64,000 nt of DNA from the NCBI GenBank assembly GCA_050084985.1, contig JBITNC010000002.1, forward strand, positions 18,848,001-18,912,000, written 5' to 3'. Positions 12,474 through 23,040 of the stretch are shown here, piece after piece. Source of the stretch: Nageia nagi. Lineage: Eukaryota; Pinophyta. Below the pieces are notes generated by a model, which made no database searches, was not told where the DNA came from, and saw nothing but the letters and a program-made list of their open reading frames with translations. Position 1 is the first letter of the stretch, and the number at the start of each line of letters is the position of its first letter. The translations under genes and the position numbers were made by a program.

Positions 12474-12816
12474 GTAGGGTTTTGAAATCACTTTCTTTTC
12501 TATTTTTTGTATATAACTTGTAATTTAATAGTTTAATTTCAAAATTAACATAGCAAATGACATTTAAAAATGATTTTGGTTGTTTTTATCGGATGAATTT
12601 TGTAAATCCTTTTTTATATACATTTTTAATGAAAATTTTTCATAATCCAGCTTCGATCACTGACCTAGGCCGCACGATGATAGAGTCATCGACGTTTGGA
12701 ATGCGAACACCAGTGACTGAGTCTCACCTATTAGAAACACCGACATTTCAATATGAAATGCTAATTTTCTCTCTCTCTCTCTTTTTTTTTAGTTGAACCC
12801 TTTTAACATTATATAG
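12474..12816 (+). other. Intron of the antisense PMD gene (343 bp, GT-AG)
   Basis: It starts GTAGGG and ends TTATATAG, with a long pyrimidine run (ctctctctcttttttttttag) about 25-50 bp before the 3' end. A second AG at 12,791 lies after the pyrimidine run, but only the AG at 12,816 restores the frame. The intron contains another set of the repeated motif (12,656-12,747). Confidence 0.75.
12656..12747. promoter_or_regulatory. Motif array inside the PMD intron
   Basis: Copies include ATCACTGACCTA (12,656), GTCATCGACGTT (12,685), AACACCAGTGAC (12,706), a weak copy near 12,723 and AACACCGACATT (12,736). Spacing is close to 20 bp for part of the array and looser elsewhere. An intronic position rules out a coding reason for the motif. 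Confidence 0.65.
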
Positions 12817-14828
12817 GTTCGTGATGTCTTTGAGCCTCGAGGTAGATATCCCTCGATTCTATAGGAGGGTAGAGATCTTTTAGGTCCATCCGATCATACC
12901 TTTTTCAGATCCATCAATTTTGGAGTGGGTCCACACATGGGCCGCATTCATTGGGAGTATCCTTTATTGGCTGCATTGTTAGATAGATGGGATGCGGTGA
13001 CCTACACTTTTCATCTTTCGATAGGGGAGATGACCGTCACAGTGGAGGATATACATAGATTATATAGACTCCCCATTCATGGATAGTAGATTTCACCTGT
13101 GGTAGACAGGACGGGAGCTTTACCTACTATTTCTTATTTACATGGGGCCACTCAGGTTGATACTATTATTTCGAAGATTATTTCAGGTGGTATCTGATAT
13201 TACTAGTAATGGCTAGATACTGGTAATATTTGATATTTGATGGGTTTGGTATAGTGTTATGCTCTCCCTGATACTGGTAGTGGGAGATTTTCATGGTCGT
13301 TATTGCCCGTTATTATGGATATGATGCAGCATGGTATGGTATATGCTTAGGCACCCACAATATTACCTCAGATTTATAGGGAGCTATTCTTTTATTCATA
13401 GGGGCATAGGGCCTCTTTATCAATTACTATCACATTATAGGCATGGGCCTATGAGCATATAGCTGTAGCTCGTCCTCTAGGGTTACCGATGCTAGGGTTT
13501 GGTAGTCACTTGAATTATGAGGCGGGCATAGTCTGATGGCGTGATGATTTTTATATTCACCCATCAGATGGATTTCATCAAGATGTGAGCTATTATCGCC
13601 ACATGCTTAGTCACTTGATTCCAGATCAAGTGAGATTTAGACCTTACTACTTGTATCCCATTTGGAGAGAGCTCATAGCTAAGCTTACTGGTATTCAGTA
13701 GCCATGTGTTTTGAGTAGTTGTCAAGCTAATTTTTTGGAGTACTTTCATTTTGAGTAGGTGCACCATTAGTTCAGTTTAGTTTAGGATGTACCTACCCCA
13801 GCAGTGCCATATCAACATGAGGGCACTATTTTAGCAGAGGGTATACAACTGTTGGTTTACGTAGAGCTGGATCCTACTCAAGAGGAGGGGCCATTAGATG
13901 ATGATATTAGAGAGGATGATGTAGGGGTATCTGAGGCCTTTAGGGCCTAGTGGGAGGAGGGAGATGATGTCCCAAAGGGTGGATTGGAGGGTCGACACAT
14001 TCGTAGGCATGTCGATGTTGATGCGGAGTTGGGTGCAGTAGTAGGAGGGGGAGAGGTAGGCGAGGAGCCTATAAGAGCAAAGGCTATGAGAGAGGAGGTT
14101 TCTAGCAAGGAGGTTATGGTGGATGCTCCTGAGGAGGAGGCTATGGGTGTAGGTGAGGAGGGAGCTACCCCAGAGGTTACATGTAGAGTTGAGAAGGTTC
14201 CTGCTACATAGGTTCCTAGCATTGATACTTTGCTAGGAGACATTTATGAGCTGAGACACCAGCTAGCATAGGCCCACTCACGTATGTAGAGATACAAGGC
14301 TGAGTAAGATAGGTATAGACATGAGAGGGATGAGGCTCATTCCTCTTTATAGGGAGCTCAGGCTCATCAGTTGGGAGCAACCTCTACTTCCAAAAGAGGT
14401 CCTTCAGTTATCCATCATGGTATTTATCAGTAATGGGATTTTTATAGTGGTATAGTACAGTCATGGCTAATAGATGTTCCAAATTTTACTCTAGGGGCTC
14501 AATATCCTATACCTCCAGATACTTATATGCCTATAGATATTTTAGTGTATCAGATAGGCAGTAGTACATAAGGCACAGTTGGATCCCCAAGCAGGACTCA
14601 AAGATCACAAGGTCTATCTAGCAGGAGTGGTACACCTTGGGCATCTCCTTTAGGGGTTGTTGGTTCATCTGAGTTACAAAGAGCTCAGTGTCCTAGTAGT
14701 CCTATAGGCTCCATAGGCACTACTCCTCTAGGTTAGGGTACTAGAGAGACTAGTAGACAGTAGAGGTGACCGAGTAGTCCTAGCGAACAAGGCAGTGGTT
14801 GGGGTAGTCCTTGAGGATACCCTTTTTC
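12817..14828 (+). pseudogene. Antisense PMD gene of element 2, exon 2 (plant mobile domain protein)
   Basis: One frame runs from 12,817 to 14,828, broken by in-frame stops but no obvious frameshift. The PMD signature lies at about 12,955-13,083: LAALLDRWD, TYTFHLSIGEMTVTVEDIH and LPIHG. The family consensus is a WxxxTxTFHLxxGEMTxTLxDV series. Later PMD-like blocks are WAYEHIAVARP (about 13,444) and YRHMLSHLIPDQVRFRPYY (about 13,590-13,650). The tail is acidic and Gly/Glu-rich (13,860-14,210), then a possible coiled coil (DIYELRHQL), then a Ser/Gly-rich end. PMD proteins of plants (MAIN/MAIL family) are nuclear and linked to silencing and genome stability, and PMDs are known as transposon passengers. 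The role here is inferred only. Confidence 0.8.
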
Positions 14829-15336
14829 ATGATGTCATTTTATATACTTATGAGGTTATTGGACCCTTGTATTTTATTGTATGATTCATGATGTTATGAT
14901 GATGTATATATAGATAGATAGATCTTTGATATTTATGATACTTGTATGATTCTGATGCATGAGCTTTCATTCTATATATAGATTTATGATAACATAGGTA
15001 TGATGTGTTGTTACATAGATCATGATTGTCTTTTAATTACTTGATGATGAATAGATGTTAATGATATATGTAATTTTCGAAATGTATGATGTATAGATAT
15101 AATCGTGGAATGTATAATGTATAATGATGAAATATATAACATATATCAACAAATGGGTATTGATGATGTTATTATTCTCAAAATTAAGTTAATAATAAGT
15201 ACGATTATAATTGCTATAATCAATAAATCCAATTGATCATTTTAATAAGTACATTTATTTAAGGACATATTTTTATTATATTTTTTGCGGAATCAGATGC
15301 ATCATCTTTCGTACTTGGCAATTTCACAATAAACTT

Positions 15337-15602
15337 CTTGACATGACAAAATAGTGACTTATGGATGTATATGAACATTAACTTTATCTTGGTTAGGGGA
15401 ACAATAAATAATCATTCCTATCCTTTCCAAAGAAAAGCAATTTAATAATGTTCAAAGGTAATAGGTAATAGTAAAAATGGCTTGACATGACACACTAGTG
15501 ACTTATGGATGTAAATGAACATTAACTTTATCTTGGTCAGGGGAACAATAAATAATCATTCCTATCCTTTCCAAAGAAAAGCAATTTTAATAATGTTCAA
15601 GG
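15337..15602. repeat. Tandem direct duplication, offset 144 bp
   Basis: CTTGACATGACA starts copies at 15,337 and 15,481. The copies agree through the AACATTAACTTTATCTTGG phrase and CCTATCCTTTCCAAAGAAAA, with only a handful of differences, to about 15,602. It looks like a local tandem duplication younger than much of the surrounding decay. Confidence 0.9.
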
Positions 15603-16087
15603 ATAGTGATATTTTCAAAAGGAATGGGTTTAACAAAATGACACACATGATTCTAAACACAAAACACATCACAAACTATGACAAAAGATTAGGTGATTTT
15701 AGATTAATAACCAAGTTATGATAACATCTACCTCATCTTTCTTTATCTCAAGATTTCATAACCTAAGATGATATCAAACAATATTGTTATATGTTGATAA
15801 AAAATCTACAAACTCAAGTGTGTGTAGTGAGATTCATTCCCCTTCTTAGATCATTTGAGATGAAATATTCTAGAGACATTAATAAGCTAGTCTATCCATA
15901 TGAAACGTATAGAGGTCCATAGGAAAGAAGGTCGCTAACCAAAATGGACATATCGCCACTCGTAAGGTATGCCTCATTTCTAGACAGGCATCCATAGCCC
16001 CGATGAGGATTAACCCCTCGATCCTGCTACAACCTTGCTCTACTGCCAGTCAAGCGTCCATAGCCCCGATAGAGGATATTGTAATCA

Positions 16088-16149
16088 CCCAAGAATCATT
16101 GATGTAATATAGCCATTCTTTTTTTTTTCACTATCAAATGATTCTTGGG
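16088..16149. repeat. Perfect 13-bp inverted repeat (possible hairpin)
   Basis: CCCAAGAATCATT at 16,088-16,100 is exactly complementary to AATGATTCTTGGG at 16,137-16,149, with a 36-nt loop containing a run of T. It lies in the convergent 3' region of the PMD gene and the two-repeat ORF. It might form an RNA hairpin near 3' ends. That role is a guess. Confidence 0.75.
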
Positions 16150-16499
16150 TTCGAGATGAAGTGAATAATAGGATAGATGCATAACTTTCGCTCTTAATGT
16201 CTTTAGAATGATTTCATTCAAATTCTCTTAGAATTTTTTAATGTTGTAAGTGCTTGGAGTTTATGGATTTTCTTTCAAACATAAACTTTATGTTTTTCTA
16301 TCATCTATGGTATATCATTTCTTTATAAAAGAAAAGACAAGGTGAATGTAGTGATAACAAGGAGATTATTTTAAAATGACCTTTTCACACATTACACATT
16401 TACTGGATAATTACATTTACAATGACATACAACATATATTCACATCATACGAGGGTAGGGCACCCAATTGCTAAGTAACCTCTAGATGTTTCCATCTAG

Positions 16500-16600
16500 G
16501 TAGATTTTATAGTTTTATAATTTTTATGTGTTTTATAGTTTTCAATTTTTTAGGGTTTTATAAATTTTTTTAATTTTTTAGGATTTTATAATTTTTTCTA
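16500..16600. repeat. T-rich degenerate repeat
   Basis: The unit GTTTTATAATTTTT / TTTTTTAGGGTTTTATAA recurs about four times with variation. On the - strand it is just downstream of the stop of the two-repeat ORF and gives A-rich RNA. Confidence 0.5.
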
Positions 16601-16698
16601 GGGAATCTATTCATGACACATTCAAATCGAGTTTGGACTGCATCAGGATTGAATGAATAATGTGTAGAACTAAACAAAAAACTAAAATCTAATACCAT

Positions 16699-17790
16699 TT
16701 AATTATGATAGATTTTTGGAATACAATAATCTAAGTGTTCAGATGTTACAGTTTGAGTGATAGAAATGATTCGTTCTCGATATTTTAAAGTTAGGTTGTG
16801 AGTACAATCAGCTATTATTTTGGGCTTTTCTATAGGCCATAGAAGATAGAAATATATCATTAAATCATATTCTAAGCTAGGAGAAGACCATAATTCAAAT
16901 GCGTTGATACAAATAATGACTTGATATCCATTTACTTTGACATCCCAACCATAAGATTCGCGTGCATCATAGAATGTCAAGGCCATTTTTTGTTGTATTT
17001 CCAGAGGCATGGAAAAGATATTTGAATACAAAAGAGTAGGAGCATTACGAATAACTTTCATAAAGATATCTTTGTCATACCTACTTTCAAACTCTGGAAG
17101 ATAACTTCCATTATTACGCACTCTATGTCCTTTTGATAGTTTTTCGATAATTTCATTTCTAACCCTTATTTGATTCATTGTTATAAGTTTGGCAATACGA
17201 CAAGCTTGCCTTTCTTCCAACTTTCATTTTCGAATTATGGGTCGCATTTGTATGCGAGAAAATCTATGAATTTGCCTATAGTATTGTTGTGACGTTCTAG
17301 GAGGAAAAGCCATAAAAGTATTTGAAAAATCATAAATCACCCTTTTATGAGGTAAATAATGTAAAATTTCATCCATCCATTCTAGGCTTTTGGTTAATTG
17401 TTTAACATATTTCTGCCTAGCTAAAAGGAGTGAATACTCAGTTAATTGGCAATTTATAACGATTCTCGGTATTCCATAAGGCCATTGTAGGCAGAAAACC
17501 ATTATTTCTTGTGATATTCTTTCCATATGGGTGAAATAGATTTGTGGATCTAAAATAATGCTTACTTTGTACCCACAAAAGGTGACTTCCCAATCATTAT
17601 TTCTACCACAAAAAATATGATATGTTCTCTCATATTGTTCATCAATAGTCAATTGTAAATAATTTAAGAGATTAAGATCAAATCTATGTTTTAAATATGT
17701 CAATGGTAAGTCACCTGGATATCTTGGTGGTGGAAATCGTACTTATGGTGGCATTATGCTACCTTCAGCAGATTCCTTTGCCAGATTCAT
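16699..17790 (-). pseudogene. Unknown ORF downstream of integrase, built of two related halves
   Basis: One frame runs from an ATG at 17,790 to a stop at about 16,699 (about 363 codons), broken by only two stops: a TAA near 17,743 and a TGA near 17,226. Both are explained by a C-to-T change. The halves resemble each other. NDWEVTFCGYKVSI (about 17,602-17,559) pairs with YGWDVKVNGYQVII (about 16,960-16,919), and LQWPYGIPRIVINC pairs with LLWPIEKPKIIADC. The sense strand, about 120 bp after the integrase stop, makes it an extra Tat-type ORF. I recognise no family, signal peptide or membrane segment. The second half ends LDYCIPKIYHN. Few disruptions suggest it was under selection until insertion. 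Confidence 0.7.
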
Positions 17791-17908
17791 CCTTTATATT
17801 TTAATCATTAACACTTGATAAATATCAATACTTTTATTTATTTATCAATTTAACAATAAAATAAAATGAAAGAAAACTAATATACACATTTTCATTTTTT
17901 TATCATTT

Positions 17909-19090
17909 TTATGTATAGAAGGGTCGAAGATGCATGATATTTATAGGTTCATGCTCTTCATTTCCTTCTAAGTTTGATAGATGATAAGTTCCCCTACCAA
18001 ATTTTTTCTTAATGATATATGGTCCTAACCAATTCGGAGCAAACTTATCTCTAAGTTGTCATTCTATTCGTGAAGTTTATTGATTTTCTTTTAAAACTAA
18101 ATCACCTATTTTGAACTCATGAATTAAAGCCCTTTTATCAAAAGCTCATTTTATCCTCTTCTGATAAACTCGCATATGCTCTAAAGCATTAATACATTTT
18201 TCATCTAAAAGTAACAATTGATCTAAGCGAGTCTATCTTGCTTCTTCATCAGAATTTTGCTCACTTAGATTTACTCTAAGGGATGGTATCTCAAGTTCTA
18301 TGGGTAGGATGGCTTTTGTTCCATATACTAAAGAGAATGGTGTTGCCCTAATAGGGGTGCATACACTGGTATGATAAGCCCATAAGGCCATTGATATTTG
18401 CATATCCCAATCTCTATGAGAATCATTTACTATTTTTGCTAAGATGTTATGAATAGTCTTATTAGTAGCTTCTGCCTGTCCATTGCCTTGCGGATAATAT
18501 GGAGTGGAAAAACTTTGTTTAATTTTATACTTGTCACATATTCATTTTACCTACTTATTTTTAAAAATTTTTCCATTATCTGTAATTAATTGGTTCGGTA
18601 TGCCAAATCTACATATAATATAACTTTCTATAAATTCCACAAATTTTGAACTAGTAGTGGAAGTCATAGGAATAGCCTCTACCCATTTAGTAAAATATTC
18701 AGTTGCTATGATGATGAACTTGTGTCCACCAGAATACATAGGTGTAATTTGTCCTATTAAATCTAATGCCCATTTAGCGAATGGCCAAAGTGATTGTATA
18801 GGATGTAGTTCTTGAGATGGTTGTGAAAATAAATGAGCATATTGTTGACATTTAAAACACTTTTTAACATATTCACAATAATACTTTTCCATAGTAGGCC
18901 AATAATACCCCATTCGAATTAATTGTTTTACAATCGCAGCACCATTAAAGTGTCCTTCGCATGTCCCATCATGTGCGGAGGATATAGCTTTTTTAATATC
19001 ATTACATTCAAGACATCTGAGTAAAATACCATTGAAATTTTGTCGATGCAAGATATCCCCTATCAAATAATATTTAGTTGCTTTGATTTT
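17909..19090 (-). pseudogene. Element 2 integrase
   Basis: The zinc-binding part has a CEGHFNGAAIVKQLIRMGYY block and KCFKCQQ (18,985-18,840). The catalytic core has WALDLIG (first Asp, about 18,765), FTKWVEAIPM, LITDNGKIFKNK (second Asp, about 18,565) and GNGQAEATNKTI (Glu, about 18,480). The C-terminal part includes LWAYHTSV..ATPFSLVYG, FKIGDLVLKENQ and a GPYIIKKKFGRGTYHL block, ending HLRPFYT. DDE catalysis inserts the cDNA into host DNA. There is no chromodomain, as expected for Tat elements. A few stops (near 18,549 and in the C-terminal third) inactivate it. Confidence 0.9.
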
Positions 19091-19099
19091 AAATGCTCG

Positions 19100-19725
19100 T
19101 CATGATGATTTATTAAGGTCTGCAGGAAGAGTTCCAAATTTTAAAAAATCTATCAATTCCTTGTACCAATTATCTCTATTAGTTACATCAATACTTAACA
19201 CACTTTTTTCTTCCTCTTCCTGTTGTAATGATGATTGAGACAATTGAATTATTTCAACTTGAATTGAAGATTTTTTAAGATCCCTTGGGATAAGAGATCC
19301 AATAGAAGCCATAGCATCTGCAAATCTATTAGATGATCTTGGTACCACTTCTATACTAAATCAGTTAAAAGATTTTAATAATTCTTTAACTAACGCTTTA
19401 TACTTTTGAAGTAAAGGTTCTTTACATTGATAGATTCCTTTCACTTGATTTATGATGAGTAAAGAATCCCCAATAATCTTAATTCTTTTAAGTTTTAATT
19501 TAACCGTAGTTTTTAATGCTAATATCAACGCTTCATATTTCGCATTATTATTAGTACAAGGAAATTTTAATTTAAATGAATATGATATAGCAATCCCTTG
19601 CGGGTTTATAAATATGACACCTACTCCACCACCTTGTTCACATCAGGAACCATCAAAGTGTATTGTCATATCCCAATCGTCTTCAGGTTCTACAAGCATT
19701 TCAATTTCATCTAGTTGAAATAACC
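19100..19725 (-). pseudogene. Element 2 second (archaeal-like) RNase H
   Basis: It begins at DWDMTIHFDGS (about 19,680-19,650), where the Asp of FDGS is the first catalytic acid. It continues with GVGVIFINPQGIAISYSF, NNAEYEALILAL (second acidic residue, about 19,560), IKIIGDSLLIINQVKG (third, about 19,460), and ends RSSNRFADAMASIGSLIP (about 19,340-19,290). These are the standard RNase H acids in order. The duplicated RNase H after the RT-linked one is characteristic of Tat/Ogre elements. A stop follows FDGS, and the frame changes before the integrase. Confidence 0.85.
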
Positions 19726-20335
19726 CATCATCGGGTAGTTCAATGACAAGGGGTTTATCATCGTGCAATGGAGCATCAACGAGATAATCAACAATTACTT
19801 ATCCTTTTATTGACTTTTGTCCAATAAAATGTAAATCAAATTCGGTTAAATGCATTATCCACTTTGCAGTTCTTGAATTTTGATATGTTTTATTCATCAT
19901 ATATTTCAACGGATCCATTTTAGAGATGACATATGTTGTATGATTAAGCATATAATGTCAGAGTTTTTTAGTAGCAAAAACAACAGCAAGACATAATTTT
20001 TCCATATATATGTACTTAATCTCATAGCTCACTAGGGTTCTACTCAGATAATATATAGCTTGCTCTTTATTGTGTTCATTCTTTTGAGCAAGCATTGTTC
20101 CTAAAGCACTTTCAGTAGCGGATATATATAACAAAAAGGGTACATCTTTTCTTAGTGGACTTAATACAAGAGGTGATAATAAATATCTTTTAATTTCATC
20201 GAATAAATCTTATTGCTCTTTGCCCCACTGATATTCTACTCCCTTTTTTAACAATTTTGTAAATGGTTTACATTTATCACAAAGTTGAGCTATAAACCTT
20301 CTAATAGCCTGTAACTTGCCCTGTAAACTTTGTAA
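19726..20335 (-). pseudogene. Element 2 RNase H (first copy, RT-linked)
   Basis: The lead-in IAQLCDKCKPFTKLLKKG and EYQWGKEQ lies at about 20,300-20,220. FDEIKRYLLSPLVLSPL..LLYISATESALGTML follows, then a QAIYYLSRTL block (about 20,060-20,030) and a final FIGQKSIKG (about 19,825). Only the SxxA region around ISATESALG aligns to the usual first acidic site, which is S here, as often seen in the degenerate first RNase H of dual-RNase-H elements. A handful of stops occur. Confidence 0.8.
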
Positions 20336-21230
20336 TTATTTTAGATTTGCAGGAGGTGGCATGTCTACTACTACCTTCACTTTACTAGGATCTATTTCAA
20401 TTCCTCGTTGAGACACAATAAATCCTAATAATTTTCCTGAAGTTACATCAAAAACACATTTTTTTAGATTTAATCTTACTTTATGGTCCAATAATCTAAG
20501 ACTTTAATTAGGTCTTTTCCATGATTTACTCGATATTTAGATCTAACCAACAAATCATCAACATAATCTTCTACTATGTCATGCATATAGTCATGGAATA
20601 TATAAGTCATAGCCCTTTGATAAGTTGCCCTAGCATTTTTTAATCCAACAGGCATAACTCTATAACAAAAGGTACCCCAAAGAGTTATAAAGGCTATTTT
20701 ATGTTGATCTTCGGTAGCTATTCTTATTTGATTATAACTAGAAAACCCATCCATTAATGATAACATATCATGTCCTGCTATCGAGTCTACCAAACTATCA
20801 ATGCTAGGTAGAGGGAAATCATCTTTAGGGCAGGCTTTGTTAAGATCACAAAAATCTATGCATATTCTTATTTTTCCACTTGGTTTTTTAACAGGTACCA
20901 TATTGGATATCCAATCTGAGTAGTCTATAGGTTGTATAAATTTAGCTTCTAATAATTTTTGGAGTTCTTCTTTGACCATTAAAGCTATAGTAGGATGCAT
21001 TTTACGTAAGTTTTGTTTAACGGGTTTAGCATTAGGCTTTAAGGCTAAATTATGTACTACTAACTTGGGATCTATTCTAGGCATGTCTACATATGACCAT
21101 GCAAACACCTTTTCTCATTCTTTTAATAAGGCTATAATTTCTTCTTGTTCATTTTCGTGAGGTTTTCTCCCAATTGAATAATTTTAGGATTTTGAGGATC
21201 ATTACTAATATTTATTTCTAGGACCTTTTC
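20336..21230 (-). pseudogene. Element 2 reverse transcriptase
   Basis: It starts around KVFAWSYVDMPRIDP (about 21,115). The open stretch 21,108-20,476 carries all main palm blocks: IRICIDFCDLNKACPKDDFPLPS, LSLMDGFSSYNQI, FCYRVMPVGLKNARATYQRAM, and the catalytic YVDDLLVRSK near 20,560-20,530. The first catalytic Asp lies in SLMDGF. A frameshift near 20,490 moves the frame; the thumb (NLKKCVFDVTSGKLLGFIVS) and GIEIDPSKV connection continue in the next frame to about 20,340. The motifs fit the Tat/Ogre branch. Confidence 0.9.
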
Positions 21231-21981
21231 AGTAAGCATATGCGACCCTTCTTCTAATTGATTTGGTACTGGTATCCAACCATTATCATTAGCACTATAT
21301 TCTTCATCGTATTCTTGAGTTTGTTCATTTGTGCATACTTGATTTTCTTAGGAACCAAGTATGTGATCTATGTTTTTGAACTCATGTACCAAAGGATTAG
21401 ATGATACAAGAGAAAAATCAGCAATTGCTTCATCTGTAGAAGTATTGGCTATTATTTTAATTAAATTTTGATTTTCGTTGACTTTGTCTATTTGCTCATT
21501 ATTTTGATCTTCAATATCATTCTTTTTTATTGTAACCATATTTATCGATGGTATATCTGAATATGGAATGATTGATGATTTGACATTTTTATTTATTTTT
21601 TCTTGTATATCACTTGGTAAGCACGAATGATTCTAGGGTGGCTCAATATTATTAATAAAAAGCATTTTGATTCCTTCTAAGACATCCATTTCACTTAATA
21701 ATTCTTCTCTTATATCAATAACTTCTTGTACTATGGATTCTTCCTCTAAAATTTCTTCATTATAATCCAAATTCTCTTCTCCTAAATTTTCTAATTTAGC
21801 AAGGCTTTCACATTTATTTTGATAACCTAATCCACTTTTATCAGTGGGATCTTGATATTGTAATTCAATTATTTCTCATGGACCTTGTTCATATCGACCC
21901 AATCCTCATCCTTGCCAATGACATTTGTTAAAATAGTTTAAGAAAAATCTTCTTGAACATGGTGATAAATATTTCATATCA
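21231..21981 (-). other. Protease-RT linker of element 2
   Basis: The frame is mostly open but low-complexity, rich in Asn, Glu, Asp and Lys. A 63-codon open piece lies at 21,539-21,348, and a LEEGSHMLTEKVLEI block at about 21,260-21,215 leads into the RT. It has no enzyme motif. The same lead-in survives in element 1 at 3,545-3,600, so the linker belongs to the polyprotein. Confidence 0.6.
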
Positions 21982-22989
21982 TTATCGAAATTTTCTTTCA
22001 TATGTTTGATTGGGTATTGTTGACACAAGATCTACTATCTTCACATAGATAAACATTGTTTGATTGGGTACTTCTCCTAAAGGTACTATTTTTCCAATCA
22101 CACTAGGTGATTTAGATAATCTTCCCATTTCTTGCGATGAAGGTATATTAAATACCACATCATCTATGTCATATTCTCCCATCCTTAAATCTCTTAAGTT
22201 AACTTTTACTAGATATACATGGGAGGAGTCATTATTAGATGTGGTGTTTACTTGTTTTGATGAAGAAGCTCCATATTTTTCGTCTAAAGCTTTAGCAACT
22301 CTTTCCCAAGTATCTTTATCTTGTATAACTATACCACCTTTTTCTTTTATGATTTTAGATTGATTCGTACTTTTGTTCATTAATATAGTTGATAAATTAG
22401 AAGACAGTATGGTCACTTTATTCGAATCAAAAATTAAATTACAATGTGAGTAAGGATCTGAATCTTTAAACACACAATGAACTTTATCTTTGTAAATGTA
22501 TTTTAAACATCCATGATAGGTTGATGGAACACATTGCATTTCTCTAATCCATGGATGTCCTAAGAGAACATTGTATTGTATAATATTTCCTTCAATTATA
22601 TGTAATAAAGTTTGAATGGTTTTAGGCCCTACTGTAATCGAAAGCACTATTGATCCTAAAGTTGAACACACTACATCATTAAATGCCCTAATTTGTAAAG
22701 AAGGAGCTAAGATGAGCGAATCTGGCAAATTCAAATTTTTGTATGCAGCATCTGAAATTATATTTATAGCTGATCCTTCATCTATCAGAATTCTTTTAAA
22801 TAATTTTCCATCTATTTTACCTATTATATGTAAAGGTGGATCAAGTCCACCTGGTCCATTGTTATTTAATTTTTCTTGTTCGTAAAAGGTGATGCTAGGT
22901 TGTTGAGATATCTTCAAACTTTCAACTATTGAAATAAAATCATTGGGGTTACTAGTATCCACTTGAATTTCTTGTAGAATTTGATTCAT
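21982..22989 (-). pseudogene. Element 2 aspartic protease region
   Basis: This is the longest uninterrupted reading frame in the window (335 codons). The active site reads ILIDEGSAINIIS (about 22,800-22,760), a D-x-G-S form of the retropepsin triad as in Tat elements. The flap/second region RAFNDVVCSTLGSIVL and the signature LLGHPWIREMQ (about 22,570-22,540) follow, then VPSTYHGCLKY. The remaining 190 residues are a linker with Ser/Asn-rich runs and no clear domain. It is in the same frame as Gag upstream and the RT downstream, so the element used one Gag-Pol frame. Stops separate it from both. Confidence 0.9.
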
Positions 22990-23040
22990 AGCCTCCCTAT
23001 AACTCTCATACTATTGTAATAATTCCAATAAAGTCATCTT

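Larger units (their letters stand above)
14829..16698. other. Non-coding interval of element 2 between the PMD gene and the two-repeat ORF
   Basis: The two genes converge on this 1.9-kb stretch, so it should hold both 3' ends. It contains a direct duplication (15,337-15,602), a short GC-richer patch with a repeated CATAGCCCCGAT phrase (15,990 and 16,052), a perfect 13-bp inverted repeat (16,088-16,149) and a T-rich repeat (16,500-16,600). No further gene is visible. Confidence 0.6.

Noticed and set aside
13947-14243. 98-codon Ser/Thr/Pro-rich open frame on the - strand
   Set aside because: It is the complement of the Gly/Glu-rich tail of the PMD gene on the + strand and has no motif of its own.
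22064-22885. Open frames of 89-99 codons on the + strand
   Set aside because: They are shadows of the long protease frame on the - strand.
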